Positions 41,515-52,197 of a stretch of 64,000 nucleotides of DNA are shown here, in pieces. The notes under the pieces were generated by a model. The model made no database searches. It saw nothing but the letters and a program-made list of their open reading frames with translations, and was not told the origin of the DNA. Origin of the DNA: DASRDB01 sp035652815 (GTDB lineage: Bacteria > Chloroflexota > Ktedonobacteria > Ktedonobacterales > Ktedonobacteraceae); NCBI GenBank assembly GCA_035652815.1, contig DASRDB010000006.1:62001-126000 (forward strand), read 5' to 3'. Numbering within the stretch: the first letter of the stretch is position 1; each line of letters begins with the position of its first letter. The position numbers and the translations under genes are program-made.

Positions 41515-43068
41515 TCAATCCTGTGTTCGTGGGCCGTATGGCCTCCCTGTATATTCCTCGAATTCCTGCGCCTGGTACTCCTCAAAATCGGCTGGCGGTG
41601 AGGATATCCTGTTCTCCGGCGCTTGTTGTGCCACTGGCATTGGCTGTGGCGGCGAAGCGTACATTGAGTTATTCATGTATCCCGAAGAGGCTTGAGGCGG
41701 ATAAAACCGCGTAGGTGTTTGTTGTGAAGTCGCTGCCAGCGCCATTTTCTTCTTCTGTTGAGAAACGCTGATAATGGCCGCTACCAGTCCTGCCAGCGCG
41801 AGCAGGATCACCACGCCTCCTACCGCAAGCAACACCCAGGTACGATCATCTGTATTATTTTGCTGCGTTGGCACAGGAGTTGGCCGGACGACCACTCGCG
41901 GCGTTGGCGTGGGCTGCTTGGACGAAAGAATACCTGGCTGGTGCAGGGAAAGGAGCCAGTTATTCTCCAGGTGCAGGCTGTCTTCCCCCAGCGCCTGGGT
42001 CATATCGGTGTCGAAGTCTTGAGCCGGATTGTTCATGGCCTTAATGAAGCCTGCCATTTTTGGCACGCCAAAAGTGTTGTACATGTAGGTAAGCAGATTC
42101 CAGCTTTCAGCATACGCCAGGTAAGCCTGGTCGGAATCGGCGGGGAATTCACGCGCGATCGTGTTCAGGCGAAGCAGGTTATGTTTTTTGAGCGCAAGCT
42201 CAAAACGTAGATTCATCTCCGACTCGTGATAAAGCTGGTTGTAGACCGCCATTCCCTCGTCGAACCAGCGTGGCACATCCAGGCTGTCGGAAATCAACTG
42301 GTGAAACATCAGATGCGTCAACTCATGCGGCATGTCTCGCACGACTGTTTCATCGCTGATGCTCTGCACCACTATCGAGGCGAAGTTGAACGTGGGAAAT
42401 GCTACACCGCCAACCCATTCATAGGTGCCGGGCGGCAGCGACCCCTGAAAATCTTGCACCGTCTCATAAACCCAGAGATTGACGGGTTGGAGCAGATTTC
42501 CTCCCAGGTTGTGGCCGATATGTTGCAGGTCATTCTGGGCGTTGGTAAAGATTTCCTGCCCAAAACTGCTTGAGCGGTTATACCAGTGAACGTTCAGGTT
42601 CCCCTGCGATATCTCTTGCCAGGTAAAGCGTGTATCCGTCATTGTCAGGTGCTGCACCGGTTCGTCAAACGAATTGCCTGCATTATCGGTTAGTTCCCAG
42701 CGATAAGTAACGACATTGCCGGGCGGCGCGAAATTATTGCTCGTATCTTCATGCCAGAAAAGACTGATGATATGCCCGTTTGATACCGGCACCGTATGAA
42801 CCTCTGGCGCTTCTCCCTGCACAACGATGAGGTCGATTTGCGCCGAGTGAAATGTACTCGCGCTGTCGGTGACGGTGGCATGAAAATCAATAGAGTTCGG
42901 GAAATGGACAACTGGTGAATCCGAGACGACGGCTATCGGGCCATCTGCCGTCTTTGCCTGCGCGTGCCGTACTGGAACCATTGGAGAAAAAAAACAGGCC
43001 AGAAGGCCGCAGACCAGCAGGAATGAGAACACAATAGGAGATAAGTGCCGTGTAGAACGTGCCAGCAT
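41515..43068 (-). CDS. Membrane-anchored peptidase MA-like zinc metalloprotease
   Basis: This 517-residue exported protein has a signal sequence (about 5-35) and a beta-sandwich domain (about 40-150, Big/Ig-like, 'VHFPNSIDFHATVTDS'). The gluzincin-type catalytic domain has HELTH (near 247) and downstream Glu in WFDEGMAVYNQ. A membrane helix follows (about 415-440, VLLAVGGVVILLALAGLVAA), then a cytoplasmic Pro/Gln-rich tail. ATG 43068 is chosen because AGGAG lies eight bases upstream. It is the first gene of the dprA/murF-alr run and is divergent from a penicillin-binding protein gene. A role in cell-wall or surface-protein turnover is inference. Confidence 0.88.
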   Translation of the reverse strand: MLARSTRHLSPIVFSFLLVCGLLACFFSPMVPVRHAQAKTADGPIAVVSDSPVVHFPNSIDFHATVTDSASTFHSAQIDLIVVQGEAPEVHTVPVSNGHIISLFWHEDTSNNFAPPGNVVTYRWELTDNAGNSFDEPVQHLTMTDTRFTWQEISQGNLNVHWYNRSSSFGQEIFTNAQNDLQHIGHNLGGNLLQPVNLWVYETVQDFQGSLPPGTYEWVGGVAFPTFNFASIVVQSISDETVVRDMPHELTHLMFHQLISDSLDVPRWFDEGMAVYNQLYHESEMNLRFELALKKHNLLRLNTIAREFPADSDQAYLAYAESWNLLTYMYNTFGVPKMAGFIKAMNNPAQDFDTDMTQALGEDSLHLENNWLLSLHQPGILSSKQPTPTPRVVVRPTPVPTQQNNTDDRTWVLLAVGGVVILLALAGLVAAIISVSQQKKKMALAATSQQTPTRFYPPQASSGYMNNSMYASPPQPMPVAQQAPENRISSPPADFEEYQAQEFEEYTGRPYGPRTQD

Positions 43069-43173
43069 GAAGAAAGCTCCTCTCAATACAGGCATTTTTT
43101 AAATGTATATGGAGAATTAAGCATAACTATTGCCCCTATTGTACCTGATTTTAGCCACTTATGCATGCCGGAT

Positions 43174-43301
43174 GGGCTAAAAAGGTGAGCGTCAGATTTT
43201 TGCGGGGAGAGGTCCAGGAAGACATCCCCTTGCGGCTGGCTTTCTGGACCTCTCCCCATGCTGGGTGCAAAAAATTGATGGATACTCTGGGCTAAAAAGG
43301 T
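43174..43301. repeat. Repeat E: hairpin flanked by 13-bp direct repeats
   Basis: GGGCTAAAAAGGT occurs at 43174-43186 and 43289-43301. Between them lies a hairpin with arms GGGGAGAGGTCCAG (43204-43217) and CTGGACCTCTCCCC (43244-43257). Edges such as GATTTTTGC and TGCAAAAAATTGATGG resemble a segment at 46398-46437. The rest of the 344-bp divergent gap 43096-43439 shows no clear promoter. Confidence 0.7.
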
Positions 43302-43439
43302 AGGTCTGTTAATACACGTCGGCTGGTACGTTTCTCTGTGTAGACCAATAACTGGGAAAACTCCCGAAGCGCGCTCGTTCATTCTCAACGAGTAATAACC
43401 CTGAATATTTCTGAAGCACGAGGATATGAAGGAAAAGGT

Positions 43440-46295
43440 ATGAATAATAATCATTGGAATTCACCGCAGGGGCCTGGCAACCAGGCTCCCACCAGTAATG
43501 GGGGGCCGCGAACCGGCAGCCTGATGCGCGATTATACCTCGCCTCCTCAAACGCCTCAACAACCATACGCAAACGGTTCGCGTGGGCCTGCAACAGTATT
43601 TCCATCACAACAGAGCTGGCCATCACCGCCCGCGCAACGAAGTCCTGCCAGCCCGCCTATGGTACAACAGCAGTCTCCCGCCGGTCTGCCACAGATGTCA
43701 CCGGCAAATGGTGGCTTCCCACCTTCGTTCTTTGCGCAGGCCATGAATACGGTGCGGCGCTGGTCGGGGAAATTCGCCGCCGCTCGTATGCCGCAGGCTG
43801 TAGACCCGAATCCACTTGTGTTATACAAACCGCCGGTTCCACCCCAACAAAGGACGCAGACCAGGCGTGTTCCCTGGAAACGCTCGCGGGCGCTGCGTAT
43901 TTCCATGCAGATGCGCCGCCGCCGCGCTCGCTGGCAGCGTTCCGGTCCCAGTCCAATGAAAGTCTGGAGTATTGTTGGCGTGGTGTTGACCCTGCTTGTG
44001 GTGGTGTTGCTCTCCTCTACAGCAGGAGTAGCTTTTGCCTTCTATCAGAGCCAGTTGCCTGCCCTGCAAAATATCGCCAACCAGCAGGTTGAGCAATCGA
44101 CCCGCATTTATGACCGCAACGGCAAATTGCTCTACGTGGCCTATGATGGCAAATTTGGCCGCAGCACGCCTGTGTCATATAACTATATTCCCGGCGTCAT
44201 GCAGGATGCCATGATCGCGGCGGAAGATGAAACTTTCTGGACAAACACCGGTATTGATCCCCAGGGTATTTTGCGCGCCGCCACCAAGAATGCTTCCAGC
44301 GGTACGATCCAGGGCGGCGGCAGCACCATCACCCAGCAGCTTATTAAAAATATGACCGGAAACTCCCAGGATACGATACAGCGCAAGCTCTCAGAAGCCG
44401 CTCTGGCTATCGGCCTGACCCAGCAGTATCCCAAGTGGAAAATCCTGGAGATGTATTTTAACGCCGCTCCATTTGGTTCGCAGGACCTGGGCGTTAATGC
44501 TGCCGCAGAAGACTTTTTCGGCTTAAAACCCAGGTGCGATGCCAACTTTAATTGCATTCCCGCGCTCGCCTTTCTTGACCGCGACCTTACTTCCTGCTCG
44601 AATCCCAATGATGAATCTACCTGCAAGGAAGACCCCATCCTGGCCCTGGCCCGCGCTACTATTTTGGCTTCGGTGCCTAATGACCCGCCCTTTTATGACC
44701 CGACGCTTGGGCCAACCAATCAACAAAACGTAATGGCCCGCCAGGACTATGTGCTGAGTCGTATGCTCGCGCTCGGTATGAATGTCAATCTTGGCCTGGG
44801 CGACCAGACAAAGAACTCCATCAGTCCCATTACGCAGCAGGTTATCAACCAGGTCGAAGCGCTGACTAAAAAAATGAAGTTCGTCGGCTTTCATTATATG
44901 AAGAAGGCCCCCCACTTTATCGATTGGATTATCCCACAAATCGAGACCGCGCTTGGCAACGGCGACGAGCAGCTTGGCGCTAAAATCTTCTTGACCGGCG
45001 GTTTCAATATTCGCACCACGCTTGACCTCGACCTTGAGACCTATGTGGAAAACGCTGTGAATCGCCATCTCAATCAGCCGGAGTACCAGTGGTTCCTGAC
45101 CACCTATCCCTATGGGCCGTTGAGTCAATATCACAACGTGCATGACTCGTCGGTTGTGGTGATGAACGCCCATGACGGCGAAGTGCTGGCGATGGATGGC
45201 AGCGCCAACTATAATGATAGCACGTTGCAGGTGGCCGGAAATTACAATATGGCCGTCCTGCCCCGCTCCCCTGGTTCGTCCATCAAACCTATTGTCTACG
45301 CCACCACCTTCCAGATGGGCTGGTATCCCGGTATTGTGCTGCCGGACGTGCAGACCTTCTTCCCCAACGGTAATAACCAGACGGCTGATGTCCACACAGA
45401 TGCCGGTAGTTATCACCCTACCGATTACGGCGCGCATTATAATAACAAGAACTGGAACATCGCCTTAGAAATCGCGAACTCCTTTAACGTTCCAGCGGTC
45501 AAAGCTCTGGAGTATGCAGGCCTGGAGAACGTGGTGGATATGGCTCAGCGCCTGGGCATTACCACGATCAATATGAAGAACGCCGTTCCCTCGATGGCGC
45601 TTGGTACGCTGCCTGTTCCGCTGATTCAAATGGTTGGCGCGTATCAAGCCTTTGCCAATCAAGGATGGCGCGTGCCTCCGCAGTATGTCCTGGATATCTG
45701 GGATAACTACGGACACCACCTGTATCACTATGACACTGCCCACCCCCCAAAGGTGCTGGTGCTTAGCCCGCAAATCGCCTATCTCATCACTTCAATGTTG
45801 ATTGATGAGTACGCGCGTGCCTATGAGTTCGAGGGCGATCATGTCCTTTCTATGTGGGACTGGTTCCTTTCGGATGGCACGCACCCCCAGGTCGCGGCCA
45901 AAACCGGCACAACCGATAGTTTCAAAGACAACTGGACCATTGGTTATACTTCCGATGTGGTGGTGGGCGTCTGGTCTGGCAATGCCAACGACGAAGCTAT
46001 GGACCAGCACGTGGTTGGTATCACCGGCGCTGCTCCCATCTGGCACGACGTCATAGAACGTGTCAGCGGGCGCTGCAACGACGACCAGATACCCTGCGGG
46101 AACATTCATACCATCTTCCCACCCCACCCGTTCCCGGTTCCTACCGGTGTCATTCAGCAATCGGTGAACACTGTCAACGGCCTGGCCGGAGCTGGCTATG
46201 TTAGCTGGATGCTCGAAGGCGATGTCCCGCAGCAGACCGGCTTCACTAAGAGCCAGAACGGCGGCAACAATCCTAACGCCACGCCTACACCATAA
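43440..46295 (+). CDS. Class A penicillin-binding protein (transglycosylase/transpeptidase)
   Basis: This 951-residue bifunctional peptidoglycan synthase has a long cytoplasmic, Pro/Gln/Ser-rich N-terminus (about 1-175), a basic stretch and one membrane helix (about 178-203). The GT51 domain follows ('IAAEDETFWTNTGIDPQGIL', 'GGSTITQQLIKNM'), then a transpeptidase with SSIK (near 613), SFN, and KTGTT (near 820). The C-terminus is short, ending in Pro/Thr. The cytoplasmic extension is unusually long and could be a scaffold or kinase target. It is monocistronic, with repeat-rich DNA on both sides and the peptidase-MA operon divergent. An AAGGAAAAGG site precedes ATG 43440. Confidence 0.95.
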   Translation: MNNNHWNSPQGPGNQAPTSNGGPRTGSLMRDYTSPPQTPQQPYANGSRGPATVFPSQQSWPSPPAQRSPASPPMVQQQSPAGLPQMSPANGGFPPSFFAQAMNTVRRWSGKFAAARMPQAVDPNPLVLYKPPVPPQQRTQTRRVPWKRSRALRISMQMRRRRARWQRSGPSPMKVWSIVGVVLTLLVVVLLSSTAGVAFAFYQSQLPALQNIANQQVEQSTRIYDRNGKLLYVAYDGKFGRSTPVSYNYIPGVMQDAMIAAEDETFWTNTGIDPQGILRAATKNASSGTIQGGGSTITQQLIKNMTGNSQDTIQRKLSEAALAIGLTQQYPKWKILEMYFNAAPFGSQDLGVNAAAEDFFGLKPRCDANFNCIPALAFLDRDLTSCSNPNDESTCKEDPILALARATILASVPNDPPFYDPTLGPTNQQNVMARQDYVLSRMLALGMNVNLGLGDQTKNSISPITQQVINQVEALTKKMKFVGFHYMKKAPHFIDWIIPQIETALGNGDEQLGAKIFLTGGFNIRTTLDLDLETYVENAVNRHLNQPEYQWFLTTYPYGPLSQYHNVHDSSVVVMNAHDGEVLAMDGSANYNDSTLQVAGNYNMAVLPRSPGSSIKPIVYATTFQMGWYPGIVLPDVQTFFPNGNNQTADVHTDAGSYHPTDYGAHYNNKNWNIALEIANSFNVPAVKALEYAGLENVVDMAQRLGITTINMKNAVPSMALGTLPVPLIQMVGAYQAFANQGWRVPPQYVLDIWDNYGHHLYHYDTAHPPKVLVLSPQIAYLITSMLIDEYARAYEFEGDHVLSMWDWFLSDGTHPQVAAKTGTTDSFKDNWTIGYTSDVVVGVWSGNANDEAMDQHVVGITGAAPIWHDVIERVSGRCNDDQIPCGNIHTIFPPHPFPVPTGVIQQSVNTVNGLAGAGYVSWMLEGDVPQQTGFTKSQNGGNNPNATPTP

Positions 46296-46334
46296 AAGAC
46301 CCGGAAGAGTTGATGAAGTGTTACAACCAACTTC

Positions 46335-46395
46335 AGCCACCCGCCTTTCATGTCATCCTTCGCTGCGCTCAGGATGACATGAAAGGCGGGTGGCT
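46335..46395. terminator. Perfect 25-bp hairpin after the penicillin-binding protein gene
   Basis: Arms 46335-46359 and 46371-46395 are perfectly complementary, with loop TCGCTGCGCTC. The tip (GTCATCCT...AGGATGAC) is family B sequence, while the base (AGCCACCCGCC) resembles the repeat at 13.2 kb. It probably terminates the gene, which stops 40 bp upstream. It is followed at 46398-46437 by a segment CCCCACGTTGGATGCAAAAA... shared in inverted form with 43.2 kb. Confidence 0.65.
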
Positions 46396-46453
46396 TCCGT
46401 TCCCCCACGTTGGATGCAAAAATGTGACGCTCATCCATGAAGGGTTACTCCAC

Positions 46454-46483
46454 TTGACAATCTCAGGCATCGAGTGCTATGCT
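46454..46483 (+). promoter_or_regulatory. hrcA promoter with degenerate CIRCE element
   Basis: TTGACA (46454-46459), an 18-bp spacer and TATGCT (46478-46483) form the promoter. The arms TTGACAATC (46454-46462) and GAGTGCTAT (46472-46480) are separated by exactly nine bases, as in CIRCE (TTAGCACTC-N9-GAGTGCTAA). They match it at 6 of 9 and 8 of 9 positions. HrcA bound here would cover both promoter boxes. Confidence 0.65.
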
Positions 46484-46574
46484 GTACTTGCAGTCGAAGC
46501 ATGAGACTGCTAGCAATCAGAGTTGACAAACGAAGTATCATAGCACGTAAGCAACACCGGTAATCGTTGCGAGG

Positions 46575-47645
46575 ATGTATCAGCAGATGATACCACTGAG
46601 CCAGCGCAAACAGGATATCTTGCGGGCGCTTGTCCAAGAGTACATTCAAAGCGCGACACCTGTGGCATCCGAGACCCTGGTGCGCAAATATGGGCTGAAC
46701 TACAGTTCCGCTACCGTTCGTCATGAACTGGCCGGACTTGAAGAGGCGCATCTGATCTACCAGCCGCACACCTCGGCGGGCCGCGTTCCGACTGACCTGG
46801 GATATCGCTATTTCGTCGAACATCTCATGCAGGAGTCAACGCTTTCTTTGACCGAACAGCGCCTGATTCGCCACCAGTTCTACCAGGTGCAGGATCAACT
46901 CGACCAGTGGGTTCGCCTGACCGCCTCTGTCATGGCGCGCATGCTTCACAGCGCCGCCGTCATGACGCCGCCGCGCGCCACCGTCGGCCTCCTGAAGCAT
47001 TTCGAGGTTCTCTCGGTGACGAATTTCTCTGCTCACCTGGTACTTGTGCTGACTGACGGCACCGTCAAGCAACAGCGCCTGATCCTGGAAGACCCTATCG
47101 AGCAGGAAGAACTGAGCGCGTTGGCTGTGCGTATGAACGCCTTGCTACAAAATAAGAGCGTAGCGGACATTCAGAGGTTATTGTCTGAACGTGATTTGAC
47201 CTCGGTTGAGCGCCTGATTGCCACGACCATTCAGCGTATTCTGGAGCAGCATGGCGATCCTCTGGGCGATGTCTTCTATCGCGAAGGGGTACTCAACATC
47301 CTGGAGCAGCCGGAATTCAGCCGCATGGGACCCGAGGAAGAACGCAACGAGCGCATGCGCAAGATATTGGAAGTGCTGGAACAGAGTCGTTTTCTGCCCG
47401 CCATTGCCTCGCAAGTGCGCAGTTCCGATGGCGTCCAGGTAATTATCGGCGGCGAGAACGAGTGGGACGAGATGAAAGACGTCAGCCTGGTCGTTGCCCG
47501 CTATGGCAAGGAAGACAAGATCGGCGGCCTGCTCGGCGTCATTGGTCCCACGCGCATGCAGTACAGCCGCGCTATCGCCGTTGTGCGCTACATGGCGCAG
47601 GTCATGAATGAACTCTTATCCGAAATGTACGGCTTTGATGAATAA
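46575..47645 (+). CDS. hrcA: Heat-inducible transcription repressor HrcA
   Basis: This 356-residue repressor of class I heat-shock genes has an N-terminal winged helix ('QRKQDILRALVQEYIQSATP', 'VASETLVRKYGLNYSSATVRHELAGLEEAHLI' in parts, 'PHTSAGRVPTDLGYRYFV'), a GAF-like dimer domain and the C-terminal 'GGLLGVIGPTRMQYSRAI', 'VVRYMAQVMNELL'. The start is ATG 46575 or, with better spacing from AGGA, ATG 46587. It is followed by dnaK after 60 bp. A CIRCE-like site at its promoter fits autoregulation of hrcA-dnaK. Confidence 0.96.
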   Translation: MYQQMIPLSQRKQDILRALVQEYIQSATPVASETLVRKYGLNYSSATVRHELAGLEEAHLIYQPHTSAGRVPTDLGYRYFVEHLMQESTLSLTEQRLIRHQFYQVQDQLDQWVRLTASVMARMLHSAAVMTPPRATVGLLKHFEVLSVTNFSAHLVLVLTDGTVKQQRLILEDPIEQEELSALAVRMNALLQNKSVADIQRLLSERDLTSVERLIATTIQRILEQHGDPLGDVFYREGVLNILEQPEFSRMGPEEERNERMRKILEVLEQSRFLPAIASQVRSSDGVQVIIGGENEWDEMKDVSLVVARYGKEDKIGGLLGVIGPTRMQYSRAIAVVRYMAQVMNELLSEMYGFDE

Positions 47646-47705
47646 CAAAAGCATACATCCAACGGTGTTACAACAACAGATAAAATATAGTATCAGGAGG
47701 CAACT

Positions 47706-49619
<1,914 letters not shown>

Positions 49620-49625
49620 TAACCA

Positions 49626-49653
49626 GGCTATGCTGTGGGAAGGCAGCATAGCC
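49626..49653 (+). terminator. Hairpin after dnaK
   Basis: GGCTATGCTG (49626-49635) and CAGCATAGCC (49644-49653) form a 10-bp stem, six bases after the dnaK stop. A weak TTCCCTCC follows instead of a T-run, so read-through into dnaJ is likely. Confidence 0.6.
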
Positions 49654-49660
49654 TTCCCTC

Positions 49661-49725
49661 CGTAGGGACAGGGTGTGGAGATGTGGGGAGCGGGGGCCTT
49701 GTGCCTGTCCTGGCTGGGGTATAAT
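49661..49725 (+). promoter_or_regulatory. Family D half-repeat and putative dnaJ promoter
   Basis: CGTAGGGACAGG ... GGGGGCCTTGTGCCTGTCC is one half of the large palindrome seen at 63308-63481. TATAAT at 49720-49725 follows directly and could drive dnaJ about 100 bp downstream, but its -35 (TTGTGC at 15 bp) is weak. Confidence 0.5.
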
Positions 49726-49828
49726 GTAAGCATCGCAACACATTATAATTTCTGTCGTATGTATGTATGGAGTAGGGAGAGCGAATTGGGCCGCGTCCAG
49801 TTCTGACGTGACCGCAAAGGACCTGTGA

Positions 49829-50971
49829 ATGGCAAACACGAAACGCGATTATTATGAGGTACTGGGTGTATCGCGTAACGCCACGGAAGAAGAACTCAAG
49901 AAAGCCTTCCGGCGTCTGGCGAAACAATATCACCCGGATGCCAATAAAGAGCCGGGAGCGGAGGCGCGCTTCATCGAGATCAATGAAGCCTACGAGGTGC
50001 TGAGCGACCCGCAGAAACGGACGCTCTACGACCGCTATGGACACGCGGGCCTGAATGGTGCTGGCGTGGGGGCCGGGGCTGCGGGCTTTAACGATTTCAA
50101 CTTCAGTTCGATCAACGATCTCTTTGAAACCTTTTTCGCGGGCGCAACTGGCACGCGCCGCACAGGGACGCAGCGAGGAGCCGACATCCGCTACGATCTC
50201 ACAATCACCTTTGAAGAGGCCGTTTTTGGCTGCCAGAAGGAGATCGAACTGCCGCGCTGGGAGACCTGTGATAAGTGTCGCGGCTCGGGTGCGCAGCCCG
50301 GCACATCGACTTCGCGCTGTCCCTCCTGCCAGGGAACAGGCGAGATTCGCCGTGTGCAGCAGTCTATCTTTGGTCAGTTCGTCAACGTGACGATGTGCGA
50401 GCGCTGTCGCGGTGAGGGGCGCGTCATCACCACGCCCTGCGAAAAGTGTCGTGGTCAGGGCCGCGTGCGCAACATCCGCCGCGTCATCGTCAACATTCCG
50501 GCTGGCGTTGATGATGGCATCAATGTGCGCGTCACCGGCGAGGGTGAGGTAAGCGCGCGTGGCGGCACGCCGGGCAACCTGTACGTCATCCTGACGGTCA
50601 AGCCGCACCCGTTCTTCAAGCGCCAGGGCAACGACATCATTTATGAGTTGCCCATCAGCTTCACGCAGGCCGCGCTTGGCGACGAGGTAGAGGTGCCGAC
50701 TGTCGATGGCAAGAGCGCCACGCTCAAGATTCCGCCCGGCACGCAGAGCGGTCGCTCCTTCCGCCTCAAGGGCATGGGCGTTCCCGTTGTGCATAGCAGC
50801 GCGCGCGGCGACGAACACGTCATCGTCAAAGTCGTCACGCCCACCAACCTGAGCGCCGAACAGAAGCGCCTGCTCGAAGAGTTCGCCCGCCTGGAAAAAG
50901 AACAGAGCGAGCAAAACGACAAAAACATCTTCCGCAACCTTTTTGAAAAGACGAAAGATGTCTTCCAATAG
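49829..50971 (+). CDS. dnaJ: Chaperone DnaJ (Hsp40)
   Basis: DnaJ (380 residues) stimulates DnaK ATPase and delivers clients. It has the J domain (4-70, HPD in QYHPDANKE), a short Gly/Phe-Asn region (70-110), and four CxxCxGxG zinc repeats (CDKCRGSG, CPSCQGTG, CERCRGEG, CEKCRGQG, about 145-210). The C-terminal substrate-binding sheets end with 'EEFARLEKEQSEQNDKNIFR'. The TAG stop is the first base triplet of a 31-bp perfect hairpin shared with the convergent gene. It has its own upstream hairpin and possible promoter, so its level may be uncoupled from dnaK. Confidence 0.97.
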   Translation: MANTKRDYYEVLGVSRNATEEELKKAFRRLAKQYHPDANKEPGAEARFIEINEAYEVLSDPQKRTLYDRYGHAGLNGAGVGAGAAGFNDFNFSSINDLFETFFAGATGTRRTGTQRGADIRYDLTITFEEAVFGCQKEIELPRWETCDKCRGSGAQPGTSTSRCPSCQGTGEIRRVQQSIFGQFVNVTMCERCRGEGRVITTPCEKCRGQGRVRNIRRVIVNIPAGVDDGINVRVTGEGEVSARGGTPGNLYVILTVKPHPFFKRQGNDIIYELPISFTQAALGDEVEVPTVDGKSATLKIPPGTQSGRSFRLKGMGVPVVHSSARGDEHVIVKVVTPTNLSAEQKRLLEEFARLEKEQSEQNDKNIFRNLFEKTKDVFQ

Positions 50972-51033
50972 ATCAACAATAAAATGGGGATGCTGGTCGC
51001 AACGACCAGCATCCCCATTTTATTGTTGATCTA
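50969..51033. terminator. Bidirectional terminator: perfect 31-bp hairpin containing both stop codons
   Basis: Arms 50969-50999 and 51003-51033 are perfectly complementary with a three-base loop (CAA). A-rich and T-rich tracts (AATAAAAT/ATTTTATT) flank the G-C-rich tip. The outermost triplets are the TAG stops of dnaJ (50969-50971) and of the convergent nuclease gene (51033-51031). Confidence 0.9.
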
Positions 51034-52002
51034 TATCGCTGCCCCGCTCGTCGCTAAAAGACCCCGTTTCTCCTCTGCCTTCACACGCATTGCGAAATCT
51101 GCCACTACTGGTAAATGATCGCTTGCCTTATAGCCGGGAAGGCCGTTGCCTTCGCTCCATATCTGGCAGCTTTCCAGCCGTTCCGCCAGTTCAGGGCTGG
51201 CGAAGATGTAATCGATGCGGCCCGCCGGAATCTGGGCCGGGCAGGTGAAGCCCCATTCGTGCGGATGCAGCCTGCGGTAGGTATCCACGTACCCTGCCTT
51301 CAACAGCAGGCGAATGCTCCCACGCGGCGCGTAAAGCGCTCCGGCCTTGTCAAAGAGCGTGCAGAGGAGATCGCTGCGCACAATCATCCGCAGCGCTGGC
51401 TTGAGGAAACGCAGCGAGGGCGGTATCACAAAGTCCAGGTACGGATGCCCTGTGTTCACATGCGGATTGGCCTGATATAACTTATCTGTCTCCATCAGGT
51501 AACGCAGCAGGCGGCTGGCCTTCAACGAATCTCTGGGAGCCAGCGCGTTGAAATCGCCCATCAGCAGGTGTGGCGTTCCCTGGTAGGCCGACATAATGCG
51601 TAGAAGCTCGCGCACCTCGGGTTTACGCACGCTTTCGCCGCCACGTCCTGTAGAAAATGCCGCCGACAGGTGGGTTACAAACACCGTCAGCTCCCGCCCA
51701 TCCTCCTCTTGCACCCGCGCCTCCAATAACGGCTTGTTCAAAACTCCTGGCCGGTCGTACTTCCGCGTCGAAAGAATTGGCAACCGGCTCAACATTGCGG
51801 TATTCCAATCGGTGCGGTGCCTGCCATGTCCGGTCATGCAGTATTCCATTTCCAGCCGCTGCGCCAGTTCGATCACCACATTCGGATCATTCGCCTCCAC
51901 CAGTCCCACCACATCAGGATCAGCCGAACGAATCATCTGCTCAATCGCATCAATCCGCCTCGTGCCACCCACCAGAATATTATATGAAAGTACTCGAGTC
52001 AT
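51031..52002 (-). CDS. Endonuclease/exonuclease/phosphatase-family protein
   Basis: This 323-residue protein has the EEP fold. It has an N-terminal 'VLSYNILVGG' (Asn), metal-binding Glu in VGLVEAND, 'VFVTHLSA' (His), 'LLMGDFNALAPRDS' (Asp/Asn), 'GRIDYIFASPEL' and the catalytic His in ASDHLPVVADF near 300. The family cleaves phosphodiesters in nucleic acids, phospholipids or inositol phosphates. No signal peptide is seen, so it is cytosolic. The start at 52002 lies just after an AAAGG with very short spacing. It ends in the hairpin shared with dnaJ. Substrate not assignable. Confidence 0.88.
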   Translation of the reverse strand: MTRVLSYNILVGGTRRIDAIEQMIRSADPDVVGLVEANDPNVVIELAQRLEMEYCMTGHGRHRTDWNTAMLSRLPILSTRKYDRPGVLNKPLLEARVQEEDGRELTVFVTHLSAAFSTGRGGESVRKPEVRELLRIMSAYQGTPHLLMGDFNALAPRDSLKASRLLRYLMETDKLYQANPHVNTGHPYLDFVIPPSLRFLKPALRMIVRSDLLCTLFDKAGALYAPRGSIRLLLKAGYVDTYRRLHPHEWGFTCPAQIPAGRIDYIFASPELAERLESCQIWSEGNGLPGYKASDHLPVVADFAMRVKAEEKRGLLATSGAAI

Positions 52003-52041
52003 ACCTTTGTTGCGTCCTTATAGATCTTTTACAAATTCGTG

Positions 52042-52122
52042 TTTGTAGGGACGCGATTGATCGCGTCCTGCCTGCCATCAATGCAACCCTATGCAGGACG
52101 CGATCAATCGCGTCCCTACAAA
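52042..52122. repeat. Family A repeat, complete copy
   Basis: TTTGTAGGG/CCCTACAAA termini enclose GGACGCGATtgATCGCGTCC and its mirror, with TGCCTGCC...GCAGGA at the centre. It lies 40 bp upstream of the nuclease gene (gap 52003-52197) and would be downstream of the DUF2277 gene. Confidence 0.88.
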
Positions 52123-52197
52123 TGTGCATCTATCTTCACTATAACAGACGCATTCGAGGACGCAAAAGGCACATCTATCACCCGAAAGATGCAGAAA

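Noticed and set aside
49628..50968. 446-codon minus-strand reading frame opposite dnaJ
   Set aside because: It covers the dnaJ gene and the upstream repeat and has no recognisable motif; dnaJ has all expected domains.
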